The translations under genes were made by a program, and so were the position numbers. Source: JAJZJT01 sp964610905 (GTDB lineage: Bacteria > Actinomycetota > Acidimicrobiia > Acidimicrobiales > RAAP-2). From it: a stretch of DNA of 63,052 bases. The stretch covers positions 1 through 63,052 of the forward strand of contig CAZSYT010000008.1 of NCBI GenBank assembly GCA_964610905.1, written 5' to 3'. Positions within the stretch are counted from its first letter, which is position 1, and each line of letters begins with the position of its first letter. Shown here in pieces: positions 23,402 through 32,460 of the stretch. The notes beneath the pieces were generated by a model. That model was not told where the DNA came from, ran no database searches, and saw only the letters and a program-made list of their open reading frames with translations.

Positions 23402-24617
23402 GGTTTCCGAGGCGGGCGAAGCAGTACGTGTCTCCGTCCAGCAGTTCATGGACGAGCACGTGCTCCCCAGCGAGGAGACGTACTACGAGCAGCTGGGCGA
23501 GGTGGGCATCGACGGCATGCCGCCGGTGCTCGAGAAGCTGAAGTCGCTCGCCCTCCAACGGGGGCTGTGGAACCTCTTCCTGCCGGGCTTGCGGCCCGAC
23601 GACCCCGGCACCCGGCTCACGAACGTCGAGTACGCACCCATCTCCGAGCTGCTCGGATCGGTCTCGTTCGCCTCCGAGGCGCTCAACTGCTCGGCGCCCG
23701 ACACCGGCAACATGGAGATCCTCCACCACTACGGCTCCGAACAGGTGCGCGAGCAGTGGCTCGCCCCGTTGCTCGCCGGCGAGATCCGCAGCGCCTTCTC
23801 GATGACCGAGCCGGACGTCGCCTCCTCCGACGCCACCAACATCAGCCTCTCGATCGAGCGCGACGGGGACCACTACGTCCTGAACGGCAGGAAGTGGTTC
23901 TCGAGCGGGGCGCGCTCACCCCGCTGCAAGGTGCTCGTCGTCATGGGCCGGACGAACCCCGACGCGCCCCGCCACCTGCAGCACTCCATGGTCGTGGTCC
24001 CCCGCGACACGCCGGGCGTCTCTTTGGGGATGGACCCCTCGGTGTTCGGCTACGACGAGCGCGGTGGGCACCCCGAGGTCGTCTTCCGCGACGTGCGCGT
24101 TCCGGTCGACAACCTCCTCGGCGAGGAGGGCGGTGGGTTCGCCATCGCCCAGGCCCGCCTGGGACCGGGGCGCATCCACCACTGCATGCGGACGATCGGG
24201 GTGGCCGAGCGCGCCCTCGGCCTGATGGTCACCCGGTCGCTCGAGCGCACGACCTTCGGCACGAGCCTCGCCCACAAGGGCGTCGTGCAGGACTGGATCG
24301 CCGAGGCGCGCATCGAGATCGACATGGCCCGCCAGTACGTGCTCCACGCCGCCCATCTGATGGACACCGTCGGGAACAAGGCGGCGGCCGTGCAGATCTC
24401 GGGGATCAAGGTGGCGGTGCCCCGCATGGCGCTGCGCGTGATCGACCAGGCCATCCAGGTGCACGGAGCGGCAGGCGTCACCCAGTTCACCCCCCTCGCC
24501 CACATGTACGCGGGGCTGCGCACACTGCGCCTGGCCGACGGGCCCGACGAGGTCCACAAGATGTCGATCGCCCGCCGCGAGATCCGCCGGCACCACCCGG
24601 GCTTCACCGGGCTGTGA
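23391..24617 (+). CDS. Acyl-CoA dehydrogenase (ACAD10/11-like)
   Basis: A 408-residue acyl-CoA dehydrogenase of the longer ACAD10/11-like kind. It has AFSMTEPDVASSDATNI, HYVLNGRKWFSSGA, and LGPGRIHHCMRTIGVAERALGLM, and closes with MYAGLRTLRLADGPDEVHKMSIARREI. The ATG at 23391 follows GGAGG and overlaps the previous gene by 11 bases in another frame, so it is translated with the ferredoxin-flavodoxin fusion. This link to an Fe-S electron carrier, rather than to ETF, is unusual and suggests the redox module may accept electrons from this enzyme or feed it. Confidence 0.92.
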   Translation: MVLEVSEAGEAVRVSVQQFMDEHVLPSEETYYEQLGEVGIDGMPPVLEKLKSLALQRGLWNLFLPGLRPDDPGTRLTNVEYAPISELLGSVSFASEALNCSAPDTGNMEILHHYGSEQVREQWLAPLLAGEIRSAFSMTEPDVASSDATNISLSIERDGDHYVLNGRKWFSSGARSPRCKVLVVMGRTNPDAPRHLQHSMVVVPRDTPGVSLGMDPSVFGYDERGGHPEVVFRDVRVPVDNLLGEEGGGFAIAQARLGPGRIHHCMRTIGVAERALGLMVTRSLERTTFGTSLAHKGVVQDWIAEARIEIDMARQYVLHAAHLMDTVGNKAAAVQISGIKVAVPRMALRVIDQAIQVHGAAGVTQFTPLAHMYAGLRTLRLADGPDEVHKMSIARREIRRHHPGFTGL

Positions 24618-24652
24618 CCGTCCCCGCCGGCGCCGTCCGGCGGGGAGCGGTC
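24616..24652. terminator. Strong hairpin between convergent genes
   Basis: TCCCCGCCGG (24621-24630) pairs with CCGGCGGGGA (24637-24646) around a 6-base loop, and GACCG and CGGTC extend the stem after one unpaired base. There is no T-run. It sits exactly between the convergent dehydrogenase and membrane protein genes and could stop transcription from both sides. Confidence 0.5.
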
Positions 24653-26771
24653 AGCTGCCCGGCTTCGACGGAGCGCCCGTGGGGGGCGCGGCGTTCGTCA
24701 CGGTGACCGTGACTGCGGCCGAGCGCGCCGTCCGGTGCCCCGAGTCGCGGGCCACCACCCACAGCCGGTAGGTGCCGTCGGGCACCGTCCGCGTGTCCCA
24801 GAGCGTGAGCCACCCGTCGAGGGTGGCCTTCCCGGTCCCGACGGTGCGGGGAGCGGCGAGCCCGCCGCCGGCGAGCTCGAAGGTCACCGAGGTGACCGTG
24901 TCGCCGGAGCCGGCGAGCCCGTCGAGCGGGACGACCCCCGACAGCCGAGCGCCCGAGGACGGCACGAGCAGCCGGGCGACCGCGGGGGCCAGGGTGGCCG
25001 ATCGGGCGACCGACTCGCACAGCCGGACGTCGGGGGCTCGCTCGACCGGAAGCCAGACGAGGTCGGGGTAGGGGAACGGCGGCCCCGTGCCGTCGGAGAC
25101 GTAGAGCGCCTTGCACCGGTCGAGGACGAAGAGCTCGCCGACCGGTGCCGTCCCCGGGAGGTGCGAGCCGGTGACGACGTGGTGGGAGAGCGGGTGGCCC
25201 GTCAGGTTGCTCAGCGCGTGCTGGAACGACACGAAGTGGTGGCTCTGGGCCTGCGTCCAGTTCGCGTCGGGCACGGCGGCCACGCCCACGCTGGCGACCA
25301 CGGACCAGAGCCCGAGCGTGACGGTCGCCCCGGCGACGAGCCGTCGCCACCGGCGGTTGCGCCCGGCCAGCCGGTGCCACAGCGCGACGCTCCCCACGGC
25401 GCTGCCCACGACGAGCAGGGGAAGGAAGTCCCCGGTGAAGCGCTCGGCGATCCAGCCGAAGACGAGCACGGTCCCTGCCGTGGCGGTGGCGGCGAGCAGG
25501 GGGACCCGGACGGCCCGGAGGCCGTCGGCTCGGTGAGGCCGGAAGGCGGCGACCACGCCACCGAGGGTGAGCACCACGAGGAGCGGTGTCGTCACCGTGG
25601 TCGCGGCGACGCGCTCGTGGCCGAACAGCGGGGTGTGGTCGATCAGGTGGGCCGGGAGCGAGGGGAGGGTGACGTAGGGGAAGAGGGCGGAGAGGCGGAG
25701 GTTGCCGGGGAAGAGGTAGGAGAAGAGGGTGGCCGGCAGGAACCGGAGGGCGAAGTAGTGGCCGTGGTTGACCTGTGACAGGCCGAACCCCTTGTAGAGG
25801 ACCTGGTCGGCGGCGGGGAACCCGAAGAGCAGGTCGAACTTGGCGAGGTCGACGAGGCACCCGGCGGCGAGCGCCACGAAGGCCACGCCAGCCACGGCCC
25901 ACCCCCACCGCTGCCGCTCGGGTCCGGCGCGGCCCGAGGCGAGCCACGCGGCGAGCAGCACGCAGCCGATGACGGCGGCGTAGCCGGTGGTGGCACGGTT
26001 GAGGTTCGTGCACGTGACGGCGACGAGGAGCGCCACGACCCGCCCGCGCGACGGCTGCTCGGCAACTCGCAGGAGGGCGAGGAGGCTCGCGCACCCGAGA
26101 GCGACGCTCCACGCCATGTCCTCCGAGTAGACGTCGGGCTGGGACGCCAGGTACACGAGCACCGATCCGGCGAGGACGGTGGCGAGGACGGCGCCGTACG
26201 AGCACGCCTCGGCCCAGCCCAGCTCAGCGGGGCCGCGCACGAGGACGCGCACCCGCCACAGGAGCCCCGCGGCGGCGAGCGCGGTGACCAGCCACGCCGC
26301 GAAGAGCGAGAGGGCCGTGAGCTTGCCGTCGAAGGCGTGCGTGACGAGCAGGACGGGGATGCGGATGAGCGAGGGGAAGATGCCGAAGTACGTGTACGTC
26401 CGGCCGTCGTGGATGAACGCCTCCGGGCCGATGCTGCCGGTGGGCAGGGAGAGGCGGCCGTGGAGGATGGCTCGTGCCTGGACGTCGTAGACCTGCCCGA
26501 GTCCGCCGGGGCCGTTGGTCCGCAGCAGGTCGACCGACCCGTTCCACAGGTCGAAGAGGGCCCACAGGTAAGGGACGGCGGCCACCGCGACCGCCACGGC
26601 CGCCACCCTGCGGAAGCGGCGTGACGGGTCGGCGGGCTCGGTCGCTCCGGCGTCTGGCTCGGTCGCGCCGACGTCCGGCTCGGTCGCGCCGGACGTCGGC
26701 TCACCCGCGCCAGCGACGTCGCCGAGCGCTCGCTCGCCGACCTGCGCCGCCGTCACGCCTCCCCCCTGCAC
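24651..26771 (-). CDS. Polytopic GT-C-like membrane protein with C-terminal Ig-like domain
   Basis: A 706-residue protein. The N-terminus has repeated GATEPD units, then about a dozen membrane helices starting at VAAVAVAVAAVPYLWALF. A long outer loop and a final ~100-residue beta-rich part follow, ending with VPDGTYRLWVVARDSGHRT, an Ig-like or Big-type pattern. The overall plan fits a lipid-linked sugar glycosyltransferase or a related envelope protein; I see no decisive catalytic motif. The GTG at 26771 is used, with TAGACC seven bases ahead; a GTG five codons later has GGGGGAGGC close by. The protein at 34971 shares this plan and a similar C-terminal end. Confidence 0.65.
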   Translation of the reverse strand: MQGGGVTAAQVGERALGDVAGAGEPTSGATEPDVGATEPDAGATEPADPSRRFRRVAAVAVAVAAVPYLWALFDLWNGSVDLLRTNGPGGLGQVYDVQARAILHGRLSLPTGSIGPEAFIHDGRTYTYFGIFPSLIRIPVLLVTHAFDGKLTALSLFAAWLVTALAAAGLLWRVRVLVRGPAELGWAEACSYGAVLATVLAGSVLVYLASQPDVYSEDMAWSVALGCASLLALLRVAEQPSRGRVVALLVAVTCTNLNRATTGYAAVIGCVLLAAWLASGRAGPERQRWGWAVAGVAFVALAAGCLVDLAKFDLLFGFPAADQVLYKGFGLSQVNHGHYFALRFLPATLFSYLFPGNLRLSALFPYVTLPSLPAHLIDHTPLFGHERVAATTVTTPLLVVLTLGGVVAAFRPHRADGLRAVRVPLLAATATAGTVLVFGWIAERFTGDFLPLLVVGSAVGSVALWHRLAGRNRRWRRLVAGATVTLGLWSVVASVGVAAVPDANWTQAQSHHFVSFQHALSNLTGHPLSHHVVTGSHLPGTAPVGELFVLDRCKALYVSDGTGPPFPYPDLVWLPVERAPDVRLCESVARSATLAPAVARLLVPSSGARLSGVVPLDGLAGSGDTVTSVTFELAGGGLAAPRTVGTGKATLDGWLTLWDTRTVPDGTYRLWVVARDSGHRTARSAAVTVTVTNAAPPTGAPSKPGS

Positions 26772-26941
26772 GGTCCCTGGTCTAGCGAGAAGCGCTCTTC
26801 ACCACAAGTGCAACGATCGCGACCGGTACGCCGGCCGGGCACCTCCGACCTGGTCCGTCGCCCGACGGGCGGGCCGGCGGTAGGACGACGCCCGGTCCCG
26901 CTCTGTTGCGCCGGGCCGTCACCGGTGGGAGCCTGCGCCCC

Positions 26942-27403
26942 GTGCCTCGACTGCTCGTCGTCCACCACACGACGTCGCCGGCGCTGCACGCGCTCGCCGA
27001 GGCGGCCACGGCCGGCGCGGCGAGCGACGAGGTCGAGGGCGTCGAGGTCGTCGTCCGCCCGGCGCTCCTCGCCGGCGCCGTCGACGCCCTCGACGCCGAC
27101 GGCTACGTGCTGGGGACGCCGGCGAACATCGGTTACATGTCGGGCGCGCTCAAGCACTTCTTCGACCAGTGCTACTACCCGTGCCTGGGGGCCACCGTCG
27201 GCAGGCCCTACGCGCTGTGGGTCCACGGGTCGAGCGACACCGCCGGGGCCGTGCGGTCCGTCGAGACGGTCGCGAGCTCGCTCGGGTGGCGGCGTGTCCA
27301 CCTCCCGCTGTCCTTCACCGGGCAGCCGGGGCGGGCCGACCTCGAGGCCTTGCGAGAGCTCGCGGCGACCGTGGCGGCGACCGTCGCCCTCGAGGCGTCC
27401 TGA
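26942..27403 (+). CDS. Flavodoxin-fold NAD(P)H-dependent reductase
   Basis: A 153-residue flavodoxin-like protein. LLVVHHTTSPALHALAEAA is the FMN phosphate loop, DGYVLGTPANIGYMSGALKHFFDQ is the second FMN contact typical of NADPH-dependent FMN reductases and WrbA-like proteins, and WVHGSSDTAGAVRSVETV completes the fold. It may reduce quinones or flavins. The GTG at 26942 is chosen to begin VPRLLVVHH; the frame extends 12 codons upstream with little coding character. It is divergent from the membrane protein gene. Confidence 0.85.
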   Translation: MPRLLVVHHTTSPALHALAEAATAGAASDEVEGVEVVVRPALLAGAVDALDADGYVLGTPANIGYMSGALKHFFDQCYYPCLGATVGRPYALWVHGSSDTAGAVRSVETVASSLGWRRVHLPLSFTGQPGRADLEALRELAATVAATVALEAS

Positions 27404-27479
27404 GGGACGGCCCGAGGGCCCACCACCCGACGGAGCGTCGCCGCCCCGGAGGCGGTGCCCCGAGGGCAGGCCCGGTGCC

Positions 27480-28907
27480 TCAGGCCCGGTGCCGCCGGTC
27501 GGGGAGGACGACCCCGGGGTTGAGCAGGCCCAGGGGGTCGAGGGCGTCCTTCAGCCGGCGCATGGCGTCGATCTCCCCGGCCGTGCGGGCGAGCGACAGC
27601 CAGGGCGCCTTGTCGGTGCCGATGCCGTGCTCGGCGCTGATCGAGCCGCCGCGCTCGGCCACCACCGGGAAGACGACCGCCGCCACCGCGTCGGGCCCGT
27701 CGTCCCGGCCCCGGGGGACGGCGACGTTGACGTGGATGCCGCCGTCGCCGAGGTGACCGAAGAGCACCGGGACGCACCCCGGCAGGGCGCGGCCGAGCGC
27801 GGCGCGCACGTCGACCTCGAAGGTCGCCAGCTCTCCCAGCGGGAGCGACACGTCGAGCTTGTGGGGCTCCCCGAGCAGGCCGACCAGCTCGGAGTGGCGC
27901 TCGCGCACGGACCAGAGGCGCCGACGCGCCTCGTCGTCCTCGGCGAGGGCGGTCTCGGCGTCGGGGTCGTGGGCGTCGACGATCTCGGCCAGTCGGCGCA
28001 CGAGGCCGTCGGTGCCCTCGGTGGCGGACGCCGCCTCGACGAGCAGTTGGCAGGGCGCCGCAGAGCGCAGCGGCGACGTGACCCCGAGCAGGTCGGCGGT
28101 GAGCCGCACGCCGTCCTCGAAGACCACCTCGGCCGCGTCGAGCTCCGGCAGGGACCGGCGGAGCTCGACGACCAGTGCCAGGGCGGCGGCGAGCGAGGCC
28201 GTCCCGACGACGGCCGTCACCCGCGCCCGTGCCGCCGGCACGAGGCGGAGCAGGACCTCGGTCACCACGGCGAGCGTCCCCTCGCTGCCGCAGACGAGGC
28301 CAGGCAGGTGGTAGCCGGCGTTGTCCTTGGCAAGCCCGGCCATCCGGCGCACCACGGTGCCGTCCGCCAGCACCGCCTCCAGCCCCACGAGGTTTGCCCG
28401 CATCGAGCCGTGGCGGAGGACCCGGGTCCCCCCGGCGTCGGTCGCCACCATGCCGCCCACGGTCGCCGAGTCCCGGGCCGTCAGGTCGAGGGGGACCTCG
28501 AGGTCCGCCGCCGCCGCCGCCTCGGCGGTCGCCGCCAGCGTCGTCCCCGCCGCCACGCGGACGTGCCCGGCCAAGGAGTCGACCGGGCCGACGCCGACCA
28601 GGCGCCGGGTGGAGAGGACGACCTCGCCACCGCGGGGGACCCCGCCCCCGACGAGACCGGTGTTGCCCCCCTGTGGGACGACCGGCACGCCCGCTGCCCC
28701 GCAGGCCTCGAGCACCGCCGCCACCTCGGCCGTCGACGAGGGCCGGACGACGGCCCGGGACGTTCCGAGCTGGCGCCCCATCCAGTCGACCTCGAAGGAG
28801 CGCCGGAGGTCGTCGTCGACGAGGACGTGGTCGGGCCCGACGGCGCGGGCGAGGGCGGCGACGAGTCGGTCTCCCGTCGGGCCGGTGGCTGTCCCGTCGC
28901 CGGGCAT
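27480..28907 (-). CDS. FAD-linked oxidase (GlcD / D-2-hydroxyacid dehydrogenase type)
   Basis: A 475-residue enzyme of the vanillyl-alcohol oxidase/PCMH family. The FAD domain has VVPQGGNTGLVGGGVP and LDLTARDSATVGGMVATDAGG near residue 140, and GLVCGSEGTLAVVTEVLLRL. The C-terminal domain has FGHLGDGGIHVNVAVP and GGSISAEHGIGTDKAPWL, typical of GlcD, D-lactate and D-2-hydroxyglutarate dehydrogenases. It probably oxidises a D-2-hydroxy acid; no GlcE/F partners are adjacent. The ATG has no ribosome-binding site and a TAGCCT box six bases ahead, so the mRNA is likely leaderless. Confidence 0.9.
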   Translation of the reverse strand: MPGDGTATGPTGDRLVAALARAVGPDHVLVDDDLRRSFEVDWMGRQLGTSRAVVRPSSTAEVAAVLEACGAAGVPVVPQGGNTGLVGGGVPRGGEVVLSTRRLVGVGPVDSLAGHVRVAAGTTLAATAEAAAAADLEVPLDLTARDSATVGGMVATDAGGTRVLRHGSMRANLVGLEAVLADGTVVRRMAGLAKDNAGYHLPGLVCGSEGTLAVVTEVLLRLVPAARARVTAVVGTASLAAALALVVELRRSLPELDAAEVVFEDGVRLTADLLGVTSPLRSAAPCQLLVEAASATEGTDGLVRRLAEIVDAHDPDAETALAEDDEARRRLWSVRERHSELVGLLGEPHKLDVSLPLGELATFEVDVRAALGRALPGCVPVLFGHLGDGGIHVNVAVPRGRDDGPDAVAAVVFPVVAERGGSISAEHGIGTDKAPWLSLARTAGEIDAMRRLKDALDPLGLLNPGVVLPDRRHRA

Positions 28908-28913
28908 GGTGCC

Positions 28914-28919
28914 AGGCTA
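28914..28919 (-). promoter_or_regulatory. -10 box for the leaderless FAD-linked oxidase gene
   Basis: On the minus strand TAGCCT ends six bases before the ATG at 28907. The adjoining TAGAAC on the plus strand is only a half-site of the dyad seen at 41937. Confidence 0.5.
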
Positions 28920-28979
28920 GAACGGTCCGGTCGTCTCCGAGCGAGCGCGCCGGCGGCGACCGCGGGGGAGGGAGGGGCG

Positions 28980-30623
28980 ATGGAGACCTTCGGCGAGCTG
29001 CTCCGGGCGCGGGCGGGGGACCACCACCCGGCGTTGTGGTTCGAGGGGGAGGTGCTCTCGTGGGACGACCTGGTGACCGGGGCGGCAGCCCGCGCCCATC
29101 TCGCCCTCGAGCTGCCCGGGGACGGGCCTCGCCACGTCGGCGTCCTGCTCGACAACGTCCCCGAGCACGTCCTGTGGATCGCCGGGGCGGCGCTCGCCGG
29201 GTACTGCGCGGTCGGGGTCAACCCCACGCGGCGCGGTGAGCAGCTGGCGGCCGACGTGCGCCACACCGAGTGCCGGGTCGTGGTGACCGACGAGGCCCAC
29301 GCCCCACTGCTCGACGGGCTCGACCTCGGCGTCGACCGCGTCGTGTCGGTGGACGACCCCGAGTACCGCTGCTCCGTGGCCGAGGCGGGAAGGGAGCGCC
29401 CGCCCGAGGTCGCGGTGGTGCCCGAGGACCGGCTGCTGCTCCTGTTCACCTCCGGGTCCACCGGTGCCCCGAAGGCCGTGGTGGTCGGACAGGGCCGTCT
29501 CGCTGCCATCGCCCGGCGCACCCCCGCCATGTTCGGGATCGACCGCGACACGGTCACCTACCAGTCGATGCCGCTCTTCCACGGCAACGCCGTCATGGCC
29601 AACTGGGCACCCGTCTGCGCTGCCGGGGCGACGATGGCAATGCGGCGGACCTTCTCGGCATCGGGCTTCCTCGACGACGTGCGTGCCTGCGGGGCGACGT
29701 ACTTCAACTACGTCGGGCGAGCGCTCGCCTACGTGCTGGCCACTCCCGAGCGACCCGACGACGCGGAGAACCCGTTGCGCCTCGGGTTCGGCACCGAGGC
29801 CTCGGCCCGCGACCGCGAGACCTTCACACGGCGCTTCGGCTGCGAGCTCCTCGACACGTACGGCTCGAGCGAGGGAGCCATCAGCACGTCCAAGCCGCCG
29901 GGCGCACCGCCCGGTTCGATCGGTGTCCCGCCCGAGGGCGTGGACGTCGCCGTGGTCGACCCGGGCACGCTGCTCGAGCGCCCACGGGCTCGCTTCGACG
30001 CGGAGGGACGCCTCGTGAACGGCGACGAGGCGATCGGCGAGCTGGTGGGACGCAACGTGGCCGGCGCATTCGAGGGCTACTACCGCAACGCCGAGGCCAC
30101 GGCCGAGCGGCTGCACGACGGCTGGTACTGGAGCGGGGACCTCGCGTACCGCGACGAGGACGGGTGGCTGTACTTCGCCGGCCGGTCCGGCGACTGGCTC
30201 CGGGTGGACGGCGAGAACTTCGCCGCCGGTCCGGTCGAGCACGTCCTCTCCCGCTTCGCCGACGCCGTCACCGTCGCCGTCTACCCGGTCCCCGACCCGC
30301 AGACCGGTGACGAGGTGATGGTCGCGATCGAGCTCGTCCCTGGACGGCGCTTCGACGCAGGCGCCTTCGCCGCCTTCCTCGCCGTCCAGCGCGACCTCGG
30401 CACGAAGTGGGTGCCGCGCTACGTGCGCCACGTGGCCGCCATGCCGCTCACCGCCACGCACAAGGTCGCGAAGGCCGAGCTCCGCCGCACCGGCTGGGGG
30501 ACTGCGGACCCGGTGTGGGTGCGCGTCGGGCGCGACCTCGCCTACGAGCCCCTGACCGAGGCCGGGCGCGCCGAGCTGCGCCGGCGCTTCACCGAGCACG
30601 GCCGTTCGGACCTGCTCCCGTAG
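28980..30623 (+). CDS. Acyl-CoA synthetase (AMP-forming, FadD type)
   Basis: A 547-residue ANL-superfamily ligase. The phosphate loop is LLFTSGSTGAPKAVVV near residue 160, the substrate and AMP region has TYGSSEGAISTSKPPG, the hinge is GWYWSGDLAYRDEDGWLYFAGRSGDWLRVDGEN in two blocks, and the C-terminal lysine lies in LPLTATHKVAKAEL-like TATHKVAKAEL. It activates a carboxylic acid to its CoA thioester through acyl-AMP. It resembles FadD17-like members of mycobacteria by pattern. GGGAGGGAGGGGCG precedes the ATG. It is divergent from the GlcD-type gene. Confidence 0.9.
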   Translation: METFGELLRARAGDHHPALWFEGEVLSWDDLVTGAAARAHLALELPGDGPRHVGVLLDNVPEHVLWIAGAALAGYCAVGVNPTRRGEQLAADVRHTECRVVVTDEAHAPLLDGLDLGVDRVVSVDDPEYRCSVAEAGRERPPEVAVVPEDRLLLLFTSGSTGAPKAVVVGQGRLAAIARRTPAMFGIDRDTVTYQSMPLFHGNAVMANWAPVCAAGATMAMRRTFSASGFLDDVRACGATYFNYVGRALAYVLATPERPDDAENPLRLGFGTEASARDRETFTRRFGCELLDTYGSSEGAISTSKPPGAPPGSIGVPPEGVDVAVVDPGTLLERPRARFDAEGRLVNGDEAIGELVGRNVAGAFEGYYRNAEATAERLHDGWYWSGDLAYRDEDGWLYFAGRSGDWLRVDGENFAAGPVEHVLSRFADAVTVAVYPVPDPQTGDEVMVAIELVPGRRFDAGAFAAFLAVQRDLGTKWVPRYVRHVAAMPLTATHKVAKAELRRTGWGTADPVWVRVGRDLAYEPLTEAGRAELRRRFTEHGRSDLLP

Positions 30624-30660
30624 CGGAGCCGTGGTGACCGGCCTCCGGTCCGGCACCGAC

Positions 30661-30666
30661 TACCGT
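30661..30666 (+). promoter_or_regulatory. Candidate -10 box for purK-purE
   Basis: TACCGT follows the acyl-CoA synthetase stop and would give a leader of about 70 bases ending in the GGAGACGGAGG ribosome-binding site of purK. Confidence 0.35.
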
Positions 30667-30740
30667 CGGTCGGGCTCCGCCGGCTCCGCCCTGTGCCGCC
30701 GGGCGCACGACACCACGGGCGAGGAGACGGAGGCGCGCGC

Positions 30741-31913
30741 ATGGGGCAGCCAGCGGACGGCCGGAACGACGACGAGGCGGCGGGGGTCGTCGCCATGGTC
30801 GGTGCCGGCCAGCTCGCCCGGATGACCCACCAGGCCGCCGTCGACTACGGCGTGACCCTCCGCGTGCTCGCCCAGGGCGCTCGTGACCCCGCGGTCGCGG
30901 CCGGCGCCGAGGCTGCCTACGGGACGCCTAGCTCGCTGGAGGACCTCGTGGCGCTGGCCGCCGGGGCCGACGTGGTCACCATGGACCACGAGCTCGTCCC
31001 CAACGAGCACCTCGTGGCCCTCGAGCGGTCCGGGCACCCGGTCCGTCCCGGACCGACGGCCTTCCGACTGACCCAGGACAAGCTGGTCGCCCGTCGGGTG
31101 CTCGAGGCCGCCGGCATCGAGGGCCTCGCCTTCCCCGTCCATGCCGACGTGCGCAGACCGGCCGACGTCGTCGCGTTCGGCGAGGCGCACGGCTGGCCGG
31201 TGGTCGTGAAGGCCCGAGGCAGCGCCTATGACGGTCGTGGGGTGCACGTCGTGTCCTCTCCCGACGAAGCGGCCGCCCTGGTGGCCGAGGACGGCGGCGA
31301 CGTCGCGTGGATGGTCGAAGAGCACGTCGACCTGGCCGCCGAGGTGGCGGCCGTCGTGGCGCGCAGCCCCGCCGGCGAGGTGGTCTCCTACCCGGTGGTG
31401 GCGACCCGTCAGGAGGACGGCATGTGCGTCGAGCTCGTCCTGCCGGCGCCGGTGCCCGACGCCGTGGCCGAGCGGGCCACCGGTATCGCGACGGCCATCG
31501 TGGAGGCCGTCGGCGCCACGGGCATCGTCGCCGTGGAGCTGTTCGTGTCGGCGGACGGCACCCTGCTGTTGAACGAGCTGGCCATGCGCCCCCACAATTC
31601 GGGGCATGTCACCATCGAGGCATGCGAGACGTCCCAGTTCCACAACCACCTCCGGGCCGTCCTCGGCTGGCCGCTCGGCCCGACCGACCTGCGCTCCCCG
31701 GCGGCCACGGTGAACGTGGTGGGACGACCCGGTGGGGGAGACCCGCGTGGGCGGGTGGCCGACGCCCTCCGGACCGCCGGTGCGCACGTCCACCTCTACG
31801 GCAAGGGCTGGCGCCCAGGACGGAAGCTCGGGCACGTGACCGTGCTCGCCGGCACGACCGACGACGCCCTCGAGCGAGCCCGGACGGCGGCACACGTGCT
31901 GGAGGGGGCGTGA
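30741..31913 (+). CDS. purK: 5-(carboxyamino)imidazole ribonucleotide synthase
   Basis: A 390-residue ATP-grasp enzyme of purine synthesis that carboxylates AIR with bicarbonate and ATP. It has VAMVGAGQLARMTHQAA at the start, the ATP-grasp lid WPVVVKARGSAYDGRGVHVV, and the PurK signature NELAMRPHNSGHVTIEAC followed by TSQFHNHLRAVLGWPLG. The ATG at 30741 follows GGAGACGGAGG. Its stop overlaps the start of purE (GTGA), the usual coupled arrangement for these two consecutive steps. Confidence 0.96.
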   Translation: MGQPADGRNDDEAAGVVAMVGAGQLARMTHQAAVDYGVTLRVLAQGARDPAVAAGAEAAYGTPSSLEDLVALAAGADVVTMDHELVPNEHLVALERSGHPVRPGPTAFRLTQDKLVARRVLEAAGIEGLAFPVHADVRRPADVVAFGEAHGWPVVVKARGSAYDGRGVHVVSSPDEAAALVAEDGGDVAWMVEEHVDLAAEVAAVVARSPAGEVVSYPVVATRQEDGMCVELVLPAPVPDAVAERATGIATAIVEAVGATGIVAVELFVSADGTLLLNELAMRPHNSGHVTIEACETSQFHNHLRAVLGWPLGPTDLRSPAATVNVVGRPGGGDPRGRVADALRTAGAHVHLYGKGWRPGRKLGHVTVLAGTTDDALERARTAAHVLEGA

Positions 31914-32452
31914 CGGCCCCCGACGCCGCCGGGGCGGTGGGACGCGGCGGCACCCACGGCACCCGGGTCGGCGTGGTGATGGGCTCGGTGTCCGACCTCG
32001 ACGTGATGGGCAAGGCGGGTGAGCTGCTCGACGAGCTCGAAGTGGCCCACGAGGTCCGGGTGGTCTCGGCGCACCGCACGCCGCACGAGATGCTCGAGTA
32101 CGCGGCGAGCGCCGCCTGGCGGGGGCTCGGCGTCATCGTCGCCGGCGCCGGCGGGGCGGCACACCTGCCCGGCATGCTGGCCTCCGCCACCGACCTGCCC
32201 GTGATCGGCGTCCCCGTCCCCCTCACCACCCTCGACGGCCTCGACTCGCTGCTGTCGATCGTCCAGATGCCCGCCGGCGTGCCGGTGGCAACCGTCGGGG
32301 TGGGCAACGCCCGCAACGCCGCCCTCCTCGCCGCCCGCATCCTCGCCGTGTCCGACCCCGCCCTGGCCGAGCGGCTGGCGGCGTACCGGCAGCGCATGCA
32401 CGACGCCTCCGTCGAGTCCGACGCCGAGCTGCAGCACCGACGCGAGGACTGA
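31910..32452 (+). CDS. purE: 5-(carboxyamino)imidazole ribonucleotide mutase
   Basis: A 180-residue class I PurE that turns N5-CAIR into CAIR. RVGVVMGSVSDLDVM, VRVVSAHRTPHEMLEYA with the catalytic histidine, IVAGAGGAAHLPGMLASATDLPVIGVPV (two blocks) and LSIVQMPAGVPVATVGVGNARNAALLAARIL (two blocks) are all standard. GTG start overlaps the purK stop by four bases. A 15-bp tandem repeat and an assembly gap begin shortly after its stop. Confidence 0.97.
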   Translation: MTAPDAAGAVGRGGTHGTRVGVVMGSVSDLDVMGKAGELLDELEVAHEVRVVSAHRTPHEMLEYAASAAWRGLGVIVAGAGGAAHLPGMLASATDLPVIGVPVPLTTLDGLDSLLSIVQMPAGVPVATVGVGNARNAALLAARILAVSDPALAERLAAYRQRMHDASVESDAELQHRRED

Positions 32453-32460
32453 GCGCCGGG

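Noticed and set aside
28914..28930. A third KstR-like site near the GlcD-type oxidase
   Set aside because: TAGAACGGTCCGGT has only the left half of the dyad.
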